A stretch of 51,225 nucleotides of DNA from Agathobacter sp. (lineage in GTDB: Bacteria; Bacillota; Clostridia; Lachnospirales; Lachnospiraceae), in contig JAGAOC010000017.1 of assembly GCA_017623935.1 (NCBI GenBank), positions 1 through 51,225 of the forward strand, given 5' to 3'. Both the position numbers and the translations under genes were made by a program. The notes beneath the pieces are model-generated. The model saw only the letters and a program-made list of their open reading frames with translations, searched no databases and was not told where the DNA came from. This document shows positions 34,274 to 42,700 of this stretch, one piece after another. The first letter of the stretch is position 1. Each line of letters begins with the position of its first letter.

Positions 34274-35419
34274 ATGAAAAAAATCATCTATATGGATCAT
34301 GCAGCCACTACTCAGCTTTGTCCGGAAGCGAAAGCTGCTATGGAGCCATATCTCGACAGGGAATACGGAAATGCCTCTAGTCCATACTCTCTTGGCACAG
34401 AGGCAAGAGAAGCCATAGAAAAAGCGAGAAATACGATTGCGGGGATCATTGACGCATATCCGGAGGAAATCTATTTTACTTCTGGGGGAAGTGAATCGGA
34501 TAACTGGGCCATCAAAGGGTTTGCCGGGGAGAAAAAATATATCGGCGGACACATTATCACATCAAAGATCGAACATCATGCAGTACTGAATTCTTGTGCT
34601 TATATGGAGGGGCTGGGCTATGATGTGACTTATCTGGATGTGGATGATCAGGGAATCGTAGATCTTAAACAGTTAAAGGATTCTATTGGAAAATACACCA
34701 CGCTTATTACAGTTATGACGGGAAATAATGAGATCGGAACCATTGAACCTATTACAGAGATCGGAAATATTGCCCGAGAAAAAGAGATCCTTTTTCATAC
34801 GGATGCAGTGCAGGCTATTGGTCAGATCCCTATGCAGGTACACAAAATGCCGGTAGATGCTTTAAGTGCCAGCAGTCACAAGTTTCATGGACCGAAGGGT
34901 ACAGGTTTTCTGTACGTGAGAAAAGGGATCGAAGTGCCTAGTTTTATTCACGGAGGCAGCCAGGAAAAGGGAAAAAGAGCGGGTACAGAAAATGTGGCCG
35001 GGATCGTGGGAATGGCAGAAGCTTTGCGGGTGGCACACAGCCATATGAGTCAAAATTACAGAAGAGTTCTTAGAATGAGAGATACTTTTATCAAAAGGGT
35101 TATGGCGGAGATCCCAGAGGTAAGATTAAATGGCCATAAAAGATCACGACTTCCCGGAAATGTAAACATGAGTATCGCCGGGGTTGAGGCAACTGCACTT
35201 CTGGTGTTGTTAGAAGAGGACGGAATCTTGGCTTCTGCCGGTTCAGCCTGCACCACTGGTCAGACTAGGATCTCTCATGTTATTGAGGCGATTGGAGTGC
35301 CGGAAGATTATGCCACAGGAACGATCCGTTTCACCTTGGGCAGTGAAAATACCATGGAAGAAGTAAATAGGGCGGTGGAAGTCTTAAAACAGGATGTGAA
35401 ATTACTTCGACAGATCTAA
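34274..35419 (+). CDS. Cysteine desulfurase (NifS/IscS family)
   Basis: A 381-residue class V aminotransferase-fold enzyme that takes sulfur from cysteine for Fe-S clusters or tRNA thiolation. It begins IYMDHAATTQLCPEA. The PLP lysine is Lys203 (ASSHKFHGPKG), and the sulfur-carrying cysteine is Cys326 (SAGSACTTG), with a loop typical of IscS-like group I enzymes. The 381-residue length fits. There is no iscU or thiI next to it, so the pathway it serves is unclear. GGAGCAG precedes its start. The gene ends at a bidirectional terminator. Confidence 0.94.
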   Translation: MKKIIYMDHAATTQLCPEAKAAMEPYLDREYGNASSPYSLGTEAREAIEKARNTIAGIIDAYPEEIYFTSGGSESDNWAIKGFAGEKKYIGGHIITSKIEHHAVLNSCAYMEGLGYDVTYLDVDDQGIVDLKQLKDSIGKYTTLITVMTGNNEIGTIEPITEIGNIAREKEILFHTDAVQAIGQIPMQVHKMPVDALSASSHKFHGPKGTGFLYVRKGIEVPSFIHGGSQEKGKRAGTENVAGIVGMAEALRVAHSHMSQNYRRVLRMRDTFIKRVMAEIPEVRLNGHKRSRLPGNVNMSIAGVEATALLVLLEEDGILASAGSACTTGQTRISHVIEAIGVPEDYATGTIRFTLGSENTMEEVNRAVEVLKQDVKLLRQI

Positions 35420-35490
35420 AAAAGACTGCGCTAGAAGATATGCAGCCTGTCAAGAAGACGGGGGCATATCAGAAGCGCAATCTTTTTTTG
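35418..35490. terminator. Bidirectional terminator with nested stems
   Basis: TGCGCT/AGCGCA (35427-35432, 35474-35479) encloses GATATGC/GCATATC (35437-35443, 35464-35470). A T-run follows on the plus strand (35483-35489) and a mirrored A-run (35418-35423) serves the minus strand. It ends the cysteine desulfurase and HAD genes, which face each other. Confidence 0.85.
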
Positions 35491-35516
35491 AAAATATTTG
35501 ACCGGGTAAAGTGTTA

Positions 35517-36365
35517 TTAGTTAAATAACTCTGGCAGAAAATGTTGGATGGCAGCAGCCACGCCATCTTCTTCATTAGAAAGGGTAACATAGTCTGCCGC
35601 TTTTTTGATCTCTTCTGTGGCATTTCCCATGGCAACTCCAAGGGCAGCAGTATTGATGATCTGCAAGTCATTTTCTGTGTCTCCAATTGCCATGGTATCT
35701 TTCATGTCAATGTGAAGGTGCTCTGCAAGTTTCATTAGCCCGATTCCTTTGTGAACACCGGCTTTTGTAAATTCCAGATTATGATAACCGCCACATACGC
35801 TAGAAACCTCGGAATGAGAAAGCAGGAAGTTTTTTACATCCTCCCGATCTTTATAAGTTCCATCAGAAAGAGGATAGAAATTTAAAGTCATTTTCTGGAC
35901 GGACAGGTGGTTTTCCTGGATAAAAGCAGGAAGATCTGGCACACGCACCCGGGTGTTTAAGATATAATGCTTTAGTGATTCCGGTACATCTAGTCGGTGG
36001 GCGTTTGCTCGGCACTGTTCAGGAGAAAAGGCTTTTCCCTCGATGAAAGCGTCCATATGAATGTCTTTTGACAGAAGATAGGATAAGATCGGCAGGATCA
36101 TTTCTGTTGGCATACTGTCTTCATAAATGCATTTTCCGGTGGCAATCTCATAGACACCGCTGCCGTTGGTGGTAATAGCGTATTGGATCCCGGTTCCCTC
36201 AAATTGTGTAAGAGGAATCCCGATCAAAGGGCGTCCTGTGGAAATGACCACATGGATTCCAGCGACGTTTGTCATTTTAATGATCTTTTTATTTTCTTCG
36301 GAAATCTGTCCTTGTTCATTGAACAAAGTACCATCTAGATCTAAAGCAATCAGTTTTATGCTCAT
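35517..36365 (-). CDS. Cof-type HAD-superfamily sugar/nucleotide phosphatase
   Basis: A 282-residue HAD class IIB phosphatase. Motif I is LIALDLDGTLF, motif II is VVISTGRP, the cap domain covers about residues 85-190, motif III has the Lys of FTKAGVHKGIG, and motif IV is MAIGDTENDLQII. These enzymes hydrolyse sugar phosphates or flavin/pyridoxal phosphates with loose specificity. I use the Met at 36365, which starts just before motif I and has GAGG before it, rather than a start 24 codons upstream. It is a single gene. Confidence 0.92.
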   Translation of the reverse strand: MSIKLIALDLDGTLFNEQGQISEENKKIIKMTNVAGIHVVISTGRPLIGIPLTQFEGTGIQYAITTNGSGVYEIATGKCIYEDSMPTEMILPILSYLLSKDIHMDAFIEGKAFSPEQCRANAHRLDVPESLKHYILNTRVRVPDLPAFIQENHLSVQKMTLNFYPLSDGTYKDREDVKNFLLSHSEVSSVCGGYHNLEFTKAGVHKGIGLMKLAEHLHIDMKDTMAIGDTENDLQIINTAALGVAMGNATEEIKKAADYVTLSNEEDGVAAAIQHFLPELFN

Positions 36366-36533
36366 AATGAACCTCATTTCTATATAAAAAAAGTATCTTT
36401 TTTTCTTAACATGAGTTATTATATAGGAAATGCCCAAATCTGCAAGTGGTTTTTACTGGATGGAAAATAAGGATTCTGGCGAAAGAACAGATTTGCAGGT
36501 GGGGGACAGAAACGAAAAAGGTGGAAAACTTTC

Positions 36534-39080
36534 ATGACAAAGCAGGAATTTTTAACATACATAAAAGAAAATGCGCCGGTAATCTTAGATGGTGCTACAG
36601 GTAGTAACCTTATGGTAGCAGGTATGCCGGTGGGAGTGTGCCCGGAGGAATGGATCTTAAAGAATCCAAAGGCGTTGGTAGAATTGCAGAAGGCTTATGT
36701 AGCTGCTGGAACGAATATTTTATATGCTCCAACTTTTACAGCGAACCGGATAAAACTGGCAGAATATGGATTAGAAAAAGATATTATCTCCATGAATCAG
36801 GAACTGGTAGCCTTATCTAAGGAAGCTGCAGGGGGACAGGCTCTTGTGGCAGGAGATATGACCATGACCGGAAAACAGCTCTATCCATTGGGAGACTTGA
36901 TGTTTGAGGAATTGGTGGAAGTCTATGAGGAACCGGCAAAGATCTTAGCAGAAGCAGGAGTGGATCTGTTTGTAGTAGAGACTATGATGAGTTTACAGGA
37001 ATGTCGTGCGGCAGTCCTTGCGATTCAGCATGTCTGTGATCTGCCAATTATGGTCACATTGACTTATAATCCAGATGGAAGGACTTTATATGGAACACCG
37101 CCGGAAGCCGCAGTTGTAACCTTACAGGCATTAGGCGTAGATGTTATTGGAATCAATTGTTCTACAGGTCCATGGGAAATGGTAGCTCAGGTTGAGAAAA
37201 TGGCGCAGTATGCTACTATTCCAATCCTGGCAAAACCAAATGCCGGATTGCCGGAATTGGTAGAGGGCAAGACCATTTATCCAATGGAGCCAGAAGAATT
37301 TGCAAAAGCAGGGGAAGCCTTGGTAAAGGCAGGGGCAGCAGTATTAGGCGGCTGTTGTGGTACGACACCAGAGCATATTAGGGCCTTAACTCAGACAGTT
37401 TCCGGTATGGAAGTAAAGGCACCTTTAGAAAAACACCGCAGGATTTTAGCTTCCGAAAGAAAGATCGAAGAAATCTCATTAGACGGTAATTTTATGGTGG
37501 TAGGCGAGCGGATCAATCCTACCGGTAAGAAAAAATTGCAGGCAGAACTTCGGGAAGGCAAGCTGGAAATGGTACGCCAGATGGCATTAGATCAGGAAGA
37601 GAACGGTGCAAAGATCTTAGATGTCAACATGGGAATGAACGGTATTGATGAGCTGGAAATGATGAAACAGGCAATTTATGAAGTAACTTCTACAGTAGAT
37701 TGTCCACTTTGCATTGATACCAGCAATCCAGAGGTTATGGAAGAAGCCTTAAAGATTTATCCGGGACGTGCACTGATCAACTCCATTTCTCTGGAAAAAG
37801 AAAAGATTGAGAAAATGCTTCCAATCGCAAAACGTTACGGAGCAATGTTCATTCTTCTTCCATTATCCGATGAGGGTCTTCCAGAGAACTTAGAAAAGAA
37901 ACGGGAGATCTTAAATACCGTTTATGATATTGCTATGTCTATGGGAATCGCTCATGAAGACATCGTAGTAGACGGACTGGTAGCCACCATTGGAGCGAAT
38001 CCAGAGGCTGCCAAAGAGTGTTTTGACACTATTTCCTATTGTAAAGAGGAAAAGAAACTTCCGACTATTTGTGGTCTTTCCAATATTTCCTTCGGTCTTC
38101 CAGAGCGAGGATATGTGAATACCGCCTTTTTGACCATGGCGATCGGAAAAGGCCTTACTATGGCAATTGCAAATCCTTCCCAGGAACTTCTCATGAATGC
38201 AGCATTTGCTTCTGATATGCTCCTTCACAGACCAGACAGTGATATTCGTTATATTGAACATATGAACCGCATGACCGAGAAAAAAGAGAAGCAGGCGGCG
38301 ATGGCGTTAGAAATTGCAAAGACACGGGTGAACGCGTCTACAGGTAATCAGGCAGCGTCTTCAGCTACCACCTCAGGCAGCCAGGCATCCTCAGGCAGCC
38401 CGGCATCCTCAGGCAGTCCGGCATCCTCAGGCAATCCGGCATCCGTAGGCAGCCGCAGTACCATCTTTGAGGCAGTCTTAAAGGCGCGAAAGGGCACCAT
38501 TATTGATGAGGTCAAAGCAGCTTTGGCAACAGGTCAAAAACCGGAAAGCATTATTAATGAAGATCTGATACCAGCCATTACCGAAGTGGGAGATCTTTTT
38601 GATAAGAAGAAATATTTCTTGCCTCAGCTCATTGGCAGTGCCAATACCATGAAAATGGCGATTGACTATTTAGAGCCAATGCTGGAAAAGAAAGATGGCG
38701 GGGAACAGATGCCAACGATCGTGATCGCCACCGTAGAAGGAGACATCCACGATATCGGCAAGAACCTGGTGGCACTTATGTTAAAGAATCATGGTTACCA
38801 GGTTATCGATCTTGGAAAAGATGTACCGGCAGAGACTATCGTTGATACTGCTATTGCAGAAAATGCAGCCCTCATTGGATTGTCAGCACTGATGACTACC
38901 ACCATGATGAAAATGAAGGAAGTGGTGGCTCTTTGCAAGGAAAAACAGTGCAATAGTAAGATCATGATCGGTGGTGCTTGCATTACCGAAAGCTTTGCAG
39001 AAGAGATTGGAGCAGACGTTTATGCAAAGGACGCAGCGGAGAGTGTAGTGCTCGTAAAAAATATTTTGAAAAAAATTTAA
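36534..39080 (+). CDS. metH: Cobalamin-dependent methionine synthase (short MetH)
   Basis: An 848-residue enzyme that methylates homocysteine using 5-methyltetrahydrofolate and B12. Residues 1 to about 290 are the homocysteine-binding zinc domain (LDGATGSNL, GINCSTG, LGGCCGTTPEH). Residues about 310-580 are the pterin-binding barrel (GERINPTGKK, VDGLVATIGANP). A B12-binding cap and domain follow with Asp737-x-His739-x-x-Gly742, the His being the cobalt ligand. The E. coli-type AdoMet reactivation domain is missing, as in other clostridia. A Ser/Ala/Gly-rich linker of about 45 residues (about 600-645) comes from an 18-bp minisatellite. No cobalamin or SAM riboswitch was recognised upstream. 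Confidence 0.95.
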   Translation: MTKQEFLTYIKENAPVILDGATGSNLMVAGMPVGVCPEEWILKNPKALVELQKAYVAAGTNILYAPTFTANRIKLAEYGLEKDIISMNQELVALSKEAAGGQALVAGDMTMTGKQLYPLGDLMFEELVEVYEEPAKILAEAGVDLFVVETMMSLQECRAAVLAIQHVCDLPIMVTLTYNPDGRTLYGTPPEAAVVTLQALGVDVIGINCSTGPWEMVAQVEKMAQYATIPILAKPNAGLPELVEGKTIYPMEPEEFAKAGEALVKAGAAVLGGCCGTTPEHIRALTQTVSGMEVKAPLEKHRRILASERKIEEISLDGNFMVVGERINPTGKKKLQAELREGKLEMVRQMALDQEENGAKILDVNMGMNGIDELEMMKQAIYEVTSTVDCPLCIDTSNPEVMEEALKIYPGRALINSISLEKEKIEKMLPIAKRYGAMFILLPLSDEGLPENLEKKREILNTVYDIAMSMGIAHEDIVVDGLVATIGANPEAAKECFDTISYCKEEKKLPTICGLSNISFGLPERGYVNTAFLTMAIGKGLTMAIANPSQELLMNAAFASDMLLHRPDSDIRYIEHMNRMTEKKEKQAAMALEIAKTRVNASTGNQAASSATTSGSQASSGSPASSGSPASSGNPASVGSRSTIFEAVLKARKGTIIDEVKAALATGQKPESIINEDLIPAITEVGDLFDKKKYFLPQLIGSANTMKMAIDYLEPMLEKKDGGEQMPTIVIATVEGDIHDIGKNLVALMLKNHGYQVIDLGKDVPAETIVDTAIAENAALIGLSALMTTTMMKMKEVVALCKEKQCNSKIMIGGACITESFAEEIGADVYAKDAAESVVLVKNILKKI
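38373..38444 (+). repeat. 18-bp minisatellite within metH
   Basis: Four contiguous 18-bp units (starting 38373, 38391, 38409, 38427) with consensus TCAGGCAGYCCGGCATCC. They differ at one or two bases each and a partial fifth unit follows. Being a multiple of three, each unit adds six residues of the SGSPAS type to the linker between the pterin and B12 parts of MetH, without breaking the frame. Confidence 0.92.
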
Positions 39081-39088
39081 AAAAGTTG

Positions 39089-39117
39089 TTGACTTTTGTT
39101 GGAGAACAGTATATACT
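39089..39117 (+). promoter_or_regulatory. Promoter of the tRNA pair
   Basis: TTGACT (39089-39094) and TATACT (39112-39117) spaced by 17 bp, about 38 bp before tRNA-Val. A 9-bp leader hairpin (39124-39148) with one G-U pair follows and may guide 5' processing. Confidence 0.75.
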
Positions 39118-39154
39118 AATCAAGTCGGTTGGTGATGAGCCAGCCGACGAACAT

Positions 39155-39227
39155 GGGATCTTAGCTCAGCTGGGAGAGCATCTGCCTTACAAGCAGAGGG
39201 TCACAGGTTCGAGCCCTGTAGGTCCCA
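39155..39227 (+). tRNA. tRNA-Val (anticodon TAC)
   Basis: A 73-nt tRNA. The acceptor stem GGGATCT pairs with AGGTCCC, discriminator base A at 39227. The D arm is AGCTCAGCTGGGAGAGC, the anticodon loop CTTACAA gives TAC (Val), and the T arm contains GGTTCGAGCC. CCA is not encoded. It is followed by tRNA-Met 36 bp on. Confidence 0.96.
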
Positions 39228-39263
39228 TTCACGAAAATCTTTCGTGAGTGAACAATATAATAT

Positions 39264-39337
39264 GGCGAGATAGCTCAGTTGGCTAGAGCACACGGTTCAT
39301 ACCCGTGGTGTCGAGGGTTCGAATCCCCCTCTCGCTA
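39264..39337 (+). tRNA. tRNA-Met (anticodon CAT, elongator type)
   Basis: A 74-nt tRNA. Acceptor GGCGAGA pairs with TCTCGCT (first pair G-U), discriminator A at 39337. Anticodon loop TTCATAC gives CAT. The T arm has GGTTCGAATCC. It lacks the mismatched first pair (C-A) and the three G-C pairs at the foot of the anticodon stem expected for initiator tRNA, so I call it elongator Met; a tRNA-Ile2 with lysidine cannot be fully excluded. CCA is not encoded. Confidence 0.93.
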
Positions 39338-39344
39338 CTAAAAC

Positions 39345-39380
39345 AAATGCTTGAAAGTACTAGTTTTCAAGCATTTTTTC
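39345..39380 (+). terminator. Rho-independent terminator of the tRNA operon
   Basis: A perfect 12-bp stem (AAATGCTTGAAA / TTTCAAGCATTT) with an 8-nt loop and a T-run. Confidence 0.92.
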
Positions 39381-39439
39381 TTGTTTAAAATTAAAAAAAA
39401 ATAGGGAAAAACGGAAGAAACACCACAGCGAGGAAAACT

Positions 39440-40504
39440 ATGCTAAAACCAAAGATCGGGCTGGACTGGGATGACGTAACAGCCCCATTTAACAGTATTG
39501 CCATAAAAATGGCCAATGAAAAATATGATTTTTGCCCTCCACTGACTTTAGAGGAGATCGACTCCTGGGAGAACACAGGAAGAGCTGGCGTGATCAAGGA
39601 ATTTTATCGGGGAGAAGAACTCTACGAAAAGCAGATCGTGCCAGAGAAGACCAGAAAAGAGATCCGGAAATTAATGGAAATTGCAGATGTGTATTTTATT
39701 ACGGCGGTCTATCCGGAATTTATGGGAGTAAGAGCGAAGCAGATACTGGAAGCGTTTCCAGAACTTCCGCCGGAGAATATCATTCTGGGAAATGCCAAGA
39801 ATCTGGTGCAGTTTGACATTATCTTAGATGATGCCATCCATAATGTCTTAGAATCTCCAGCGACTTATCCGGTACTTATGAGAAAACCCTGGAATTGGAA
39901 AATGACAGGTCTTTTATCAGTCAATAATATGGCGGAATTCGTCCTTCTGGTAAAGCAGATCATGAAAGCTTCTCAGTCTAGAAGTTCCGTGATCAAAGTG
40001 CCATCTGTACTGGCACTGGTAGGGCCTTCGGGATCAGGAAAAAGCCAGATTGCAAAAGAACTCTGTAGACATGAGGGATTTGTCAGCCCTAAGACTTATT
40101 GTACCAAGCCGGGAGACAAACACCACTATCTGACAGAAGAAGAATTTGCAAAACAGCATTTCTTTGAAAAGACTAGGTATGCTGGAATCCAATACGGAAC
40201 CAAGAAAGAAGAGATTCAGGAAGTGTTAGATCAGGGGCAGTTTGCAGTCATGGCACTAGATATGTGCGGAGCCATAGCTATGAAGCGCCATTTTCCAACG
40301 GAGATCATTTATGTTCATAAGAATAAAGAAACGCTGATCTCAAGTATTATCGAGGAAAATTTTTCGGTGGAGGAGAAGACTCTTCGTATCTTATCCATTG
40401 ATGCAGAGAAGCGAAATCGGCACATTTGTGATATGGAGATCGAGAATCAAAAAGACTTAGGAGCAGAGATCATTTTGGAGAAGATCGGTCTGTTAAATAA
40501 TTGA
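39440..40504 (+). CDS. Fusion: NT5C-type nucleotidase and guanylate-kinase-like domain
   Basis: A 354-residue protein. Residues 1 to about 170 resemble the 5'(3')-deoxyribonucleotidase (NT5C) HAD subfamily: IGLDWDDVTAPFNS with Asp9 and Asp11 as nucleophile and acid, VYFITAVYP for motif II and DIILDDAIHNV for motif IV. Residues about 190-350 have a P-loop (GPSGSGKS, residues 195-202) and guanylate-kinase-like layout: PKTYCTKPGDKHHYLTEEEF resembles the GMP-binding arm, followed by GIQYGTKKEEI. Together it could couple dephosphorylation and phosphorylation of nucleotides, but activity of either half is unproven. It has GAGG before its ATG and stands alone. A promoter-like TTGACA follows it at 40501. 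Confidence 0.78.
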   Translation: MLKPKIGLDWDDVTAPFNSIAIKMANEKYDFCPPLTLEEIDSWENTGRAGVIKEFYRGEELYEKQIVPEKTRKEIRKLMEIADVYFITAVYPEFMGVRAKQILEAFPELPPENIILGNAKNLVQFDIILDDAIHNVLESPATYPVLMRKPWNWKMTGLLSVNNMAEFVLLVKQIMKASQSRSSVIKVPSVLALVGPSGSGKSQIAKELCRHEGFVSPKTYCTKPGDKHHYLTEEEFAKQHFFEKTRYAGIQYGTKKEEIQEVLDQGQFAVMALDMCGAIAMKRHFPTEIIYVHKNKETLISSIIEENFSVEEKTLRILSIDAEKRNRHICDMEIENQKDLGAEIILEKIGLLNN

Positions 40505-40613
40505 CAAAATGTTCTCAATTTAAAACATTTGAATGAATTGTTTTTTGAGAAAAAGAGGTATACAATGACACATAGAGAGTAAATAAATTTTATATATAAA
40601 GGAGATGTGTCAA

Positions 40614-41600
40614 ATGTATGGTTTTGGCCAGATGATTGAAATCTTAAAGAAAAATCCAAAGAAGATTGTTTTTACAGAGGGAAGTGATCCTCGTATCTTA
40701 GAGGCTGCTTCACGTCTTTTAGCAAGCAATTTCCTTCAGCCTATCTTAGTTGGTGATGAAGAGGAAATCGTTAGTTCTGCAGAGAATAACGGATATAATA
40801 TCCGTGGTGCAAGAATTGTTGACCCTAAGAAATATGATAAAATGGATGAGATGGTGGAGATGTTCTGTGAACTCCGTAAAGGAAAAGGAATCACTCCAGA
40901 GATGGCAAGGGGCGTTTTAACCGCTGCGAACTATTTTGGAACCATGTTAGTAAAGATGGGAGAAGCAGACGCATTATTAGGCGGTGCTACATATTCCACA
41001 GCTGATACCGTTCGTCCTGCATTACAGTTGATCAAGACCAAACCAGGACATTCTATCGTATCTTCCTGCTTTATCTTAGTTCGTCCTGCAGCAACAGGTG
41101 ATAATGAAGTTTTAGCAATGGCTGACTGTGCTATCAATATTCACCCAACAGAGGATGAATTAGTTGAGATCGCAGGGGAAACCGCAGCTTGTGCGAAGAT
41201 CTTCGGAGTAGATCCTAAGGTTGCTTTCTTAAGCTACTCTACCTTTGGTTCTGGAAAGGGCGAAGACGTAGATAAGATGCGTAATGCAGCTGCAAAAGCA
41301 AAAGAAAGATACCCAGAGCTTCCAATCGAAGGAGAGCTTCAGTTTGATGCAGCAGTTTCTCCACGAGTTGCTCGTACAAAATGCCCTGCTTCTACCGTTG
41401 CAGGTCATGCCAATACCTTTATTTTCCCAGATATCAATGCTGGAAATATCGGTTACAAGATTGCACAGCGTCTTGGTAACTTTGAAGCTTATGGTCCAAT
41501 TTTATTAGGACTGAATGCACCGATCAACGATCTGTCCCGTGGATGTAATGCTTCTGAAGTATATTCTATGGCGATCATTACAGCTGCGCTTGCTGATTAA
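40614..41600 (+). CDS. pta: Phosphate acetyltransferase
   Basis: A 328-residue enzyme that converts acetyl-CoA and phosphate to acetyl-phosphate and CoA, the step after PFOR in acetate formation. Visible are the start VFTEGSDPRILEAA, the middle GGATYSTADTVRPALQLIKT, SSCFILVRP and the C-terminal NTFIFPDINAGNIGYKIAQRLG. There is no N-terminal BioD-like domain, so it is the short Firmicute form. ATG 40614 lies 9 nt after AAAGGAG; an upstream ATG at 40605 is too close to it. It is not followed by ackA, which must lie elsewhere. Confidence 0.96.
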   Translation: MYGFGQMIEILKKNPKKIVFTEGSDPRILEAASRLLASNFLQPILVGDEEEIVSSAENNGYNIRGARIVDPKKYDKMDEMVEMFCELRKGKGITPEMARGVLTAANYFGTMLVKMGEADALLGGATYSTADTVRPALQLIKTKPGHSIVSSCFILVRPAATGDNEVLAMADCAINIHPTEDELVEIAGETAACAKIFGVDPKVAFLSYSTFGSGKGEDVDKMRNAAAKAKERYPELPIEGELQFDAAVSPRVARTKCPASTVAGHANTFIFPDINAGNIGYKIAQRLGNFEAYGPILLGLNAPINDLSRGCNASEVYSMAIITAALAD

Positions 41601-41623
41601 TGAAATAAAATATCAATAATAGG

Positions 41624-41660
41624 AAAGAGGAGGCTTTATCATTGAAGTTTCCTCTTTTTT
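41624..41660 (+). terminator. Rho-independent terminator of pta
   Basis: An 8-bp stem (AAAGAGGA 41624-41631, TCCTCTTT 41650-41657) with an 18-nt loop and a T-run. Confidence 0.82.
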
Positions 41661-41735
41661 AGTGTAATATTATAAGATAAATGATGAGATGATAATATGG
41701 TGAAACAGAAGCACCATGATAAAGGAGGAAGTAAA

Positions 41736-42266
41736 ATGCGCATAGGTTCAGGATATGATGTTCACAAATTAGTTGAGGATCGCAAATTGATCTTAGGAGG
41801 AGTTGAGATTCCTCATACATTAGGCCTCTTAGGTCATTCAGACGCAGATGTACTGCTTCACGCTATTATGGATGCTTTATTAGGGGCTGCGGCTTTAGGA
41901 GACATTGGAAAACATTTCCCAGATACGGATCCAGCGTATAAAGGCGCTTCCAGCTTGAAATTATTAGAACACGTAGGTGGACTTCTGCAGGAAAATGGTT
42001 ACATTATCTCAAATATCGATGCGACTATCATTGCCCAGAAGCCAAAGCTTCGTCCTTTTATTGAACAGATGGAGATAAATATTGCAAATACCCTGGGCAT
42101 TGCAAAAGACCAGGTTAATGTGAAGGCAACCACAGAGGAACGTTTGGGATTTACTGGAAGAGAAGAAGGAATTTCCAGTCAGGCAGTGTGTCTTCTCATG
42201 GATCGCTATGATGCTAGTATGCCAGTAGGCTGTGCAGGCGGTTGCGGCGGCTGTCAGGGAGAATAG
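41736..42266 (+). CDS. ispF: 2-C-methyl-D-erythritol 2,4-cyclodiphosphate synthase
   Basis: A 176-residue MEP-pathway enzyme that cyclises CDP-ME 2-phosphate for isoprenoid synthesis. The zinc ligands are in the start GSGYDVHKL (Asp8, His10) and [19 protein letters not shown] (His). The substrate loop [14 protein letters not shown] and the [12 protein letters not shown] end are intact. The core normally ends near residue 158; here a Cys/Gly tail ([13 protein letters not shown]) follows, produced by the first copy of the 38-bp repeat. ATG 41736 is preceded by AAAGGAGG. No ispD neighbour is present. Confidence 0.95.
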   Translation: MRIGSGYDVHKLVEDRKLILGGVEIPHTLGLLGHSDADVLLHAIMDALLGAAALGDIGKHFPDTDPAYKGASSLKLLEHVGGLLQENGYIISNIDATIIAQKPKLRPFIEQMEINIANTLGIAKDQVNVKATTEERLGFTGREEGISSQAVCLLMDRYDASMPVGCAGGCGGCQGE

Positions 42267-42384
42267 AACGATCAAGAGGCTGCGGCAGTTGTCAGGGAGA
42301 GTAGAACTGTCGGGCGGTTGTGGTAGCTGTCAGGGAGAATAGAACTGTCAGGAGGCTGCGGAGGTTGTCAGGGAGAATAGAACT
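42236..42384 (+). repeat. 38-bp minisatellite at the 3' end of ispF
   Basis: The motif GTCAGGGAGA begins at 42253, 42291, 42329 and 42367, exactly 38 bp apart each time. Units are about 85-90 percent alike, giving roughly 3.9 copies. The first copy encodes the last residues and stop codon of ispF (TAG in GGAGAATAG); the others lie after the gene. As 38 is not a multiple of three, copy-number change leaves the protein end untouched only if it occurs after the stop. Confidence 0.92.
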
Positions 42385-42396
42385 ACGCAAATTATC

Positions 42397-42425
42397 TTGA
42401 CAAAATTTCGGTTTGTGCATAAACT
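42397..42425 (+). promoter_or_regulatory. Promoter of the cysE-cysS operon
   Basis: TTGACA (42397-42402), a perfect -35, and TAAACT (42420-42425) spaced by 17 bp, just upstream of the T-box leader. Confidence 0.75.
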
Positions 42426-42439
42426 AGAATAAGACTTAT

Positions 42440-42682
42440 ATTGAATAAAGGCTTTGAATGGAAAGAGTAGAAGAATAGAAGGATGGTAGAGAGAGACTGT
42501 CACTGGCTGAAAGCAGTTTTCATCCCGGTTCTTTGAAGTGCGTCCAGGAGCTGATCTGGTGAACTCTAGTAGCCAGGTACGTTTCGCACACGTTACGTGT
42601 ATGAGAAGAAGCATTGTGCTTGAATTAGAGTGGAACCACGGATTATTTCGTCTCTATGGAGATGAAATAGTCCTTTTTTGTT
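42440..42682 (+). promoter_or_regulatory. T-box leader, cysteine-specific (TGC specifier)
   Basis: The leader carries a stem I region with GGATGGTAGAGAG, then a specifier loop GAAGTGCGTCC whose codon TGC (42539-42541) is Cys. The T-box sequence AGAGTGGAACCACG lies at 42627-42640. A terminator stem (GGATTATTTCGTCTC 42640-42654, GAGATGAAATAGTCC 42659-42673) and T-run follow. Uncharged tRNA-Cys should favour the antiterminator and turn on cysE-cysS. Stem I edges are approximate. Confidence 0.93.
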
Positions 42683-42700
42683 TACCAGGAAGGAATTAAC

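Noticed and set aside
36438-36533. Cobalamin or SAM riboswitch before metH
   Set aside because: The gap is under 100 bp and lacks a B12-box or SAM-I core. It contains only an 8-bp inverted repeat (CAAATCTG / CAGATTTG).
38978-39247. Open frame of 89 codons across the metH end and tRNA-Val
   Set aside because: It overlaps metH in another frame and runs through the tRNA gene; no ribosome-binding site.
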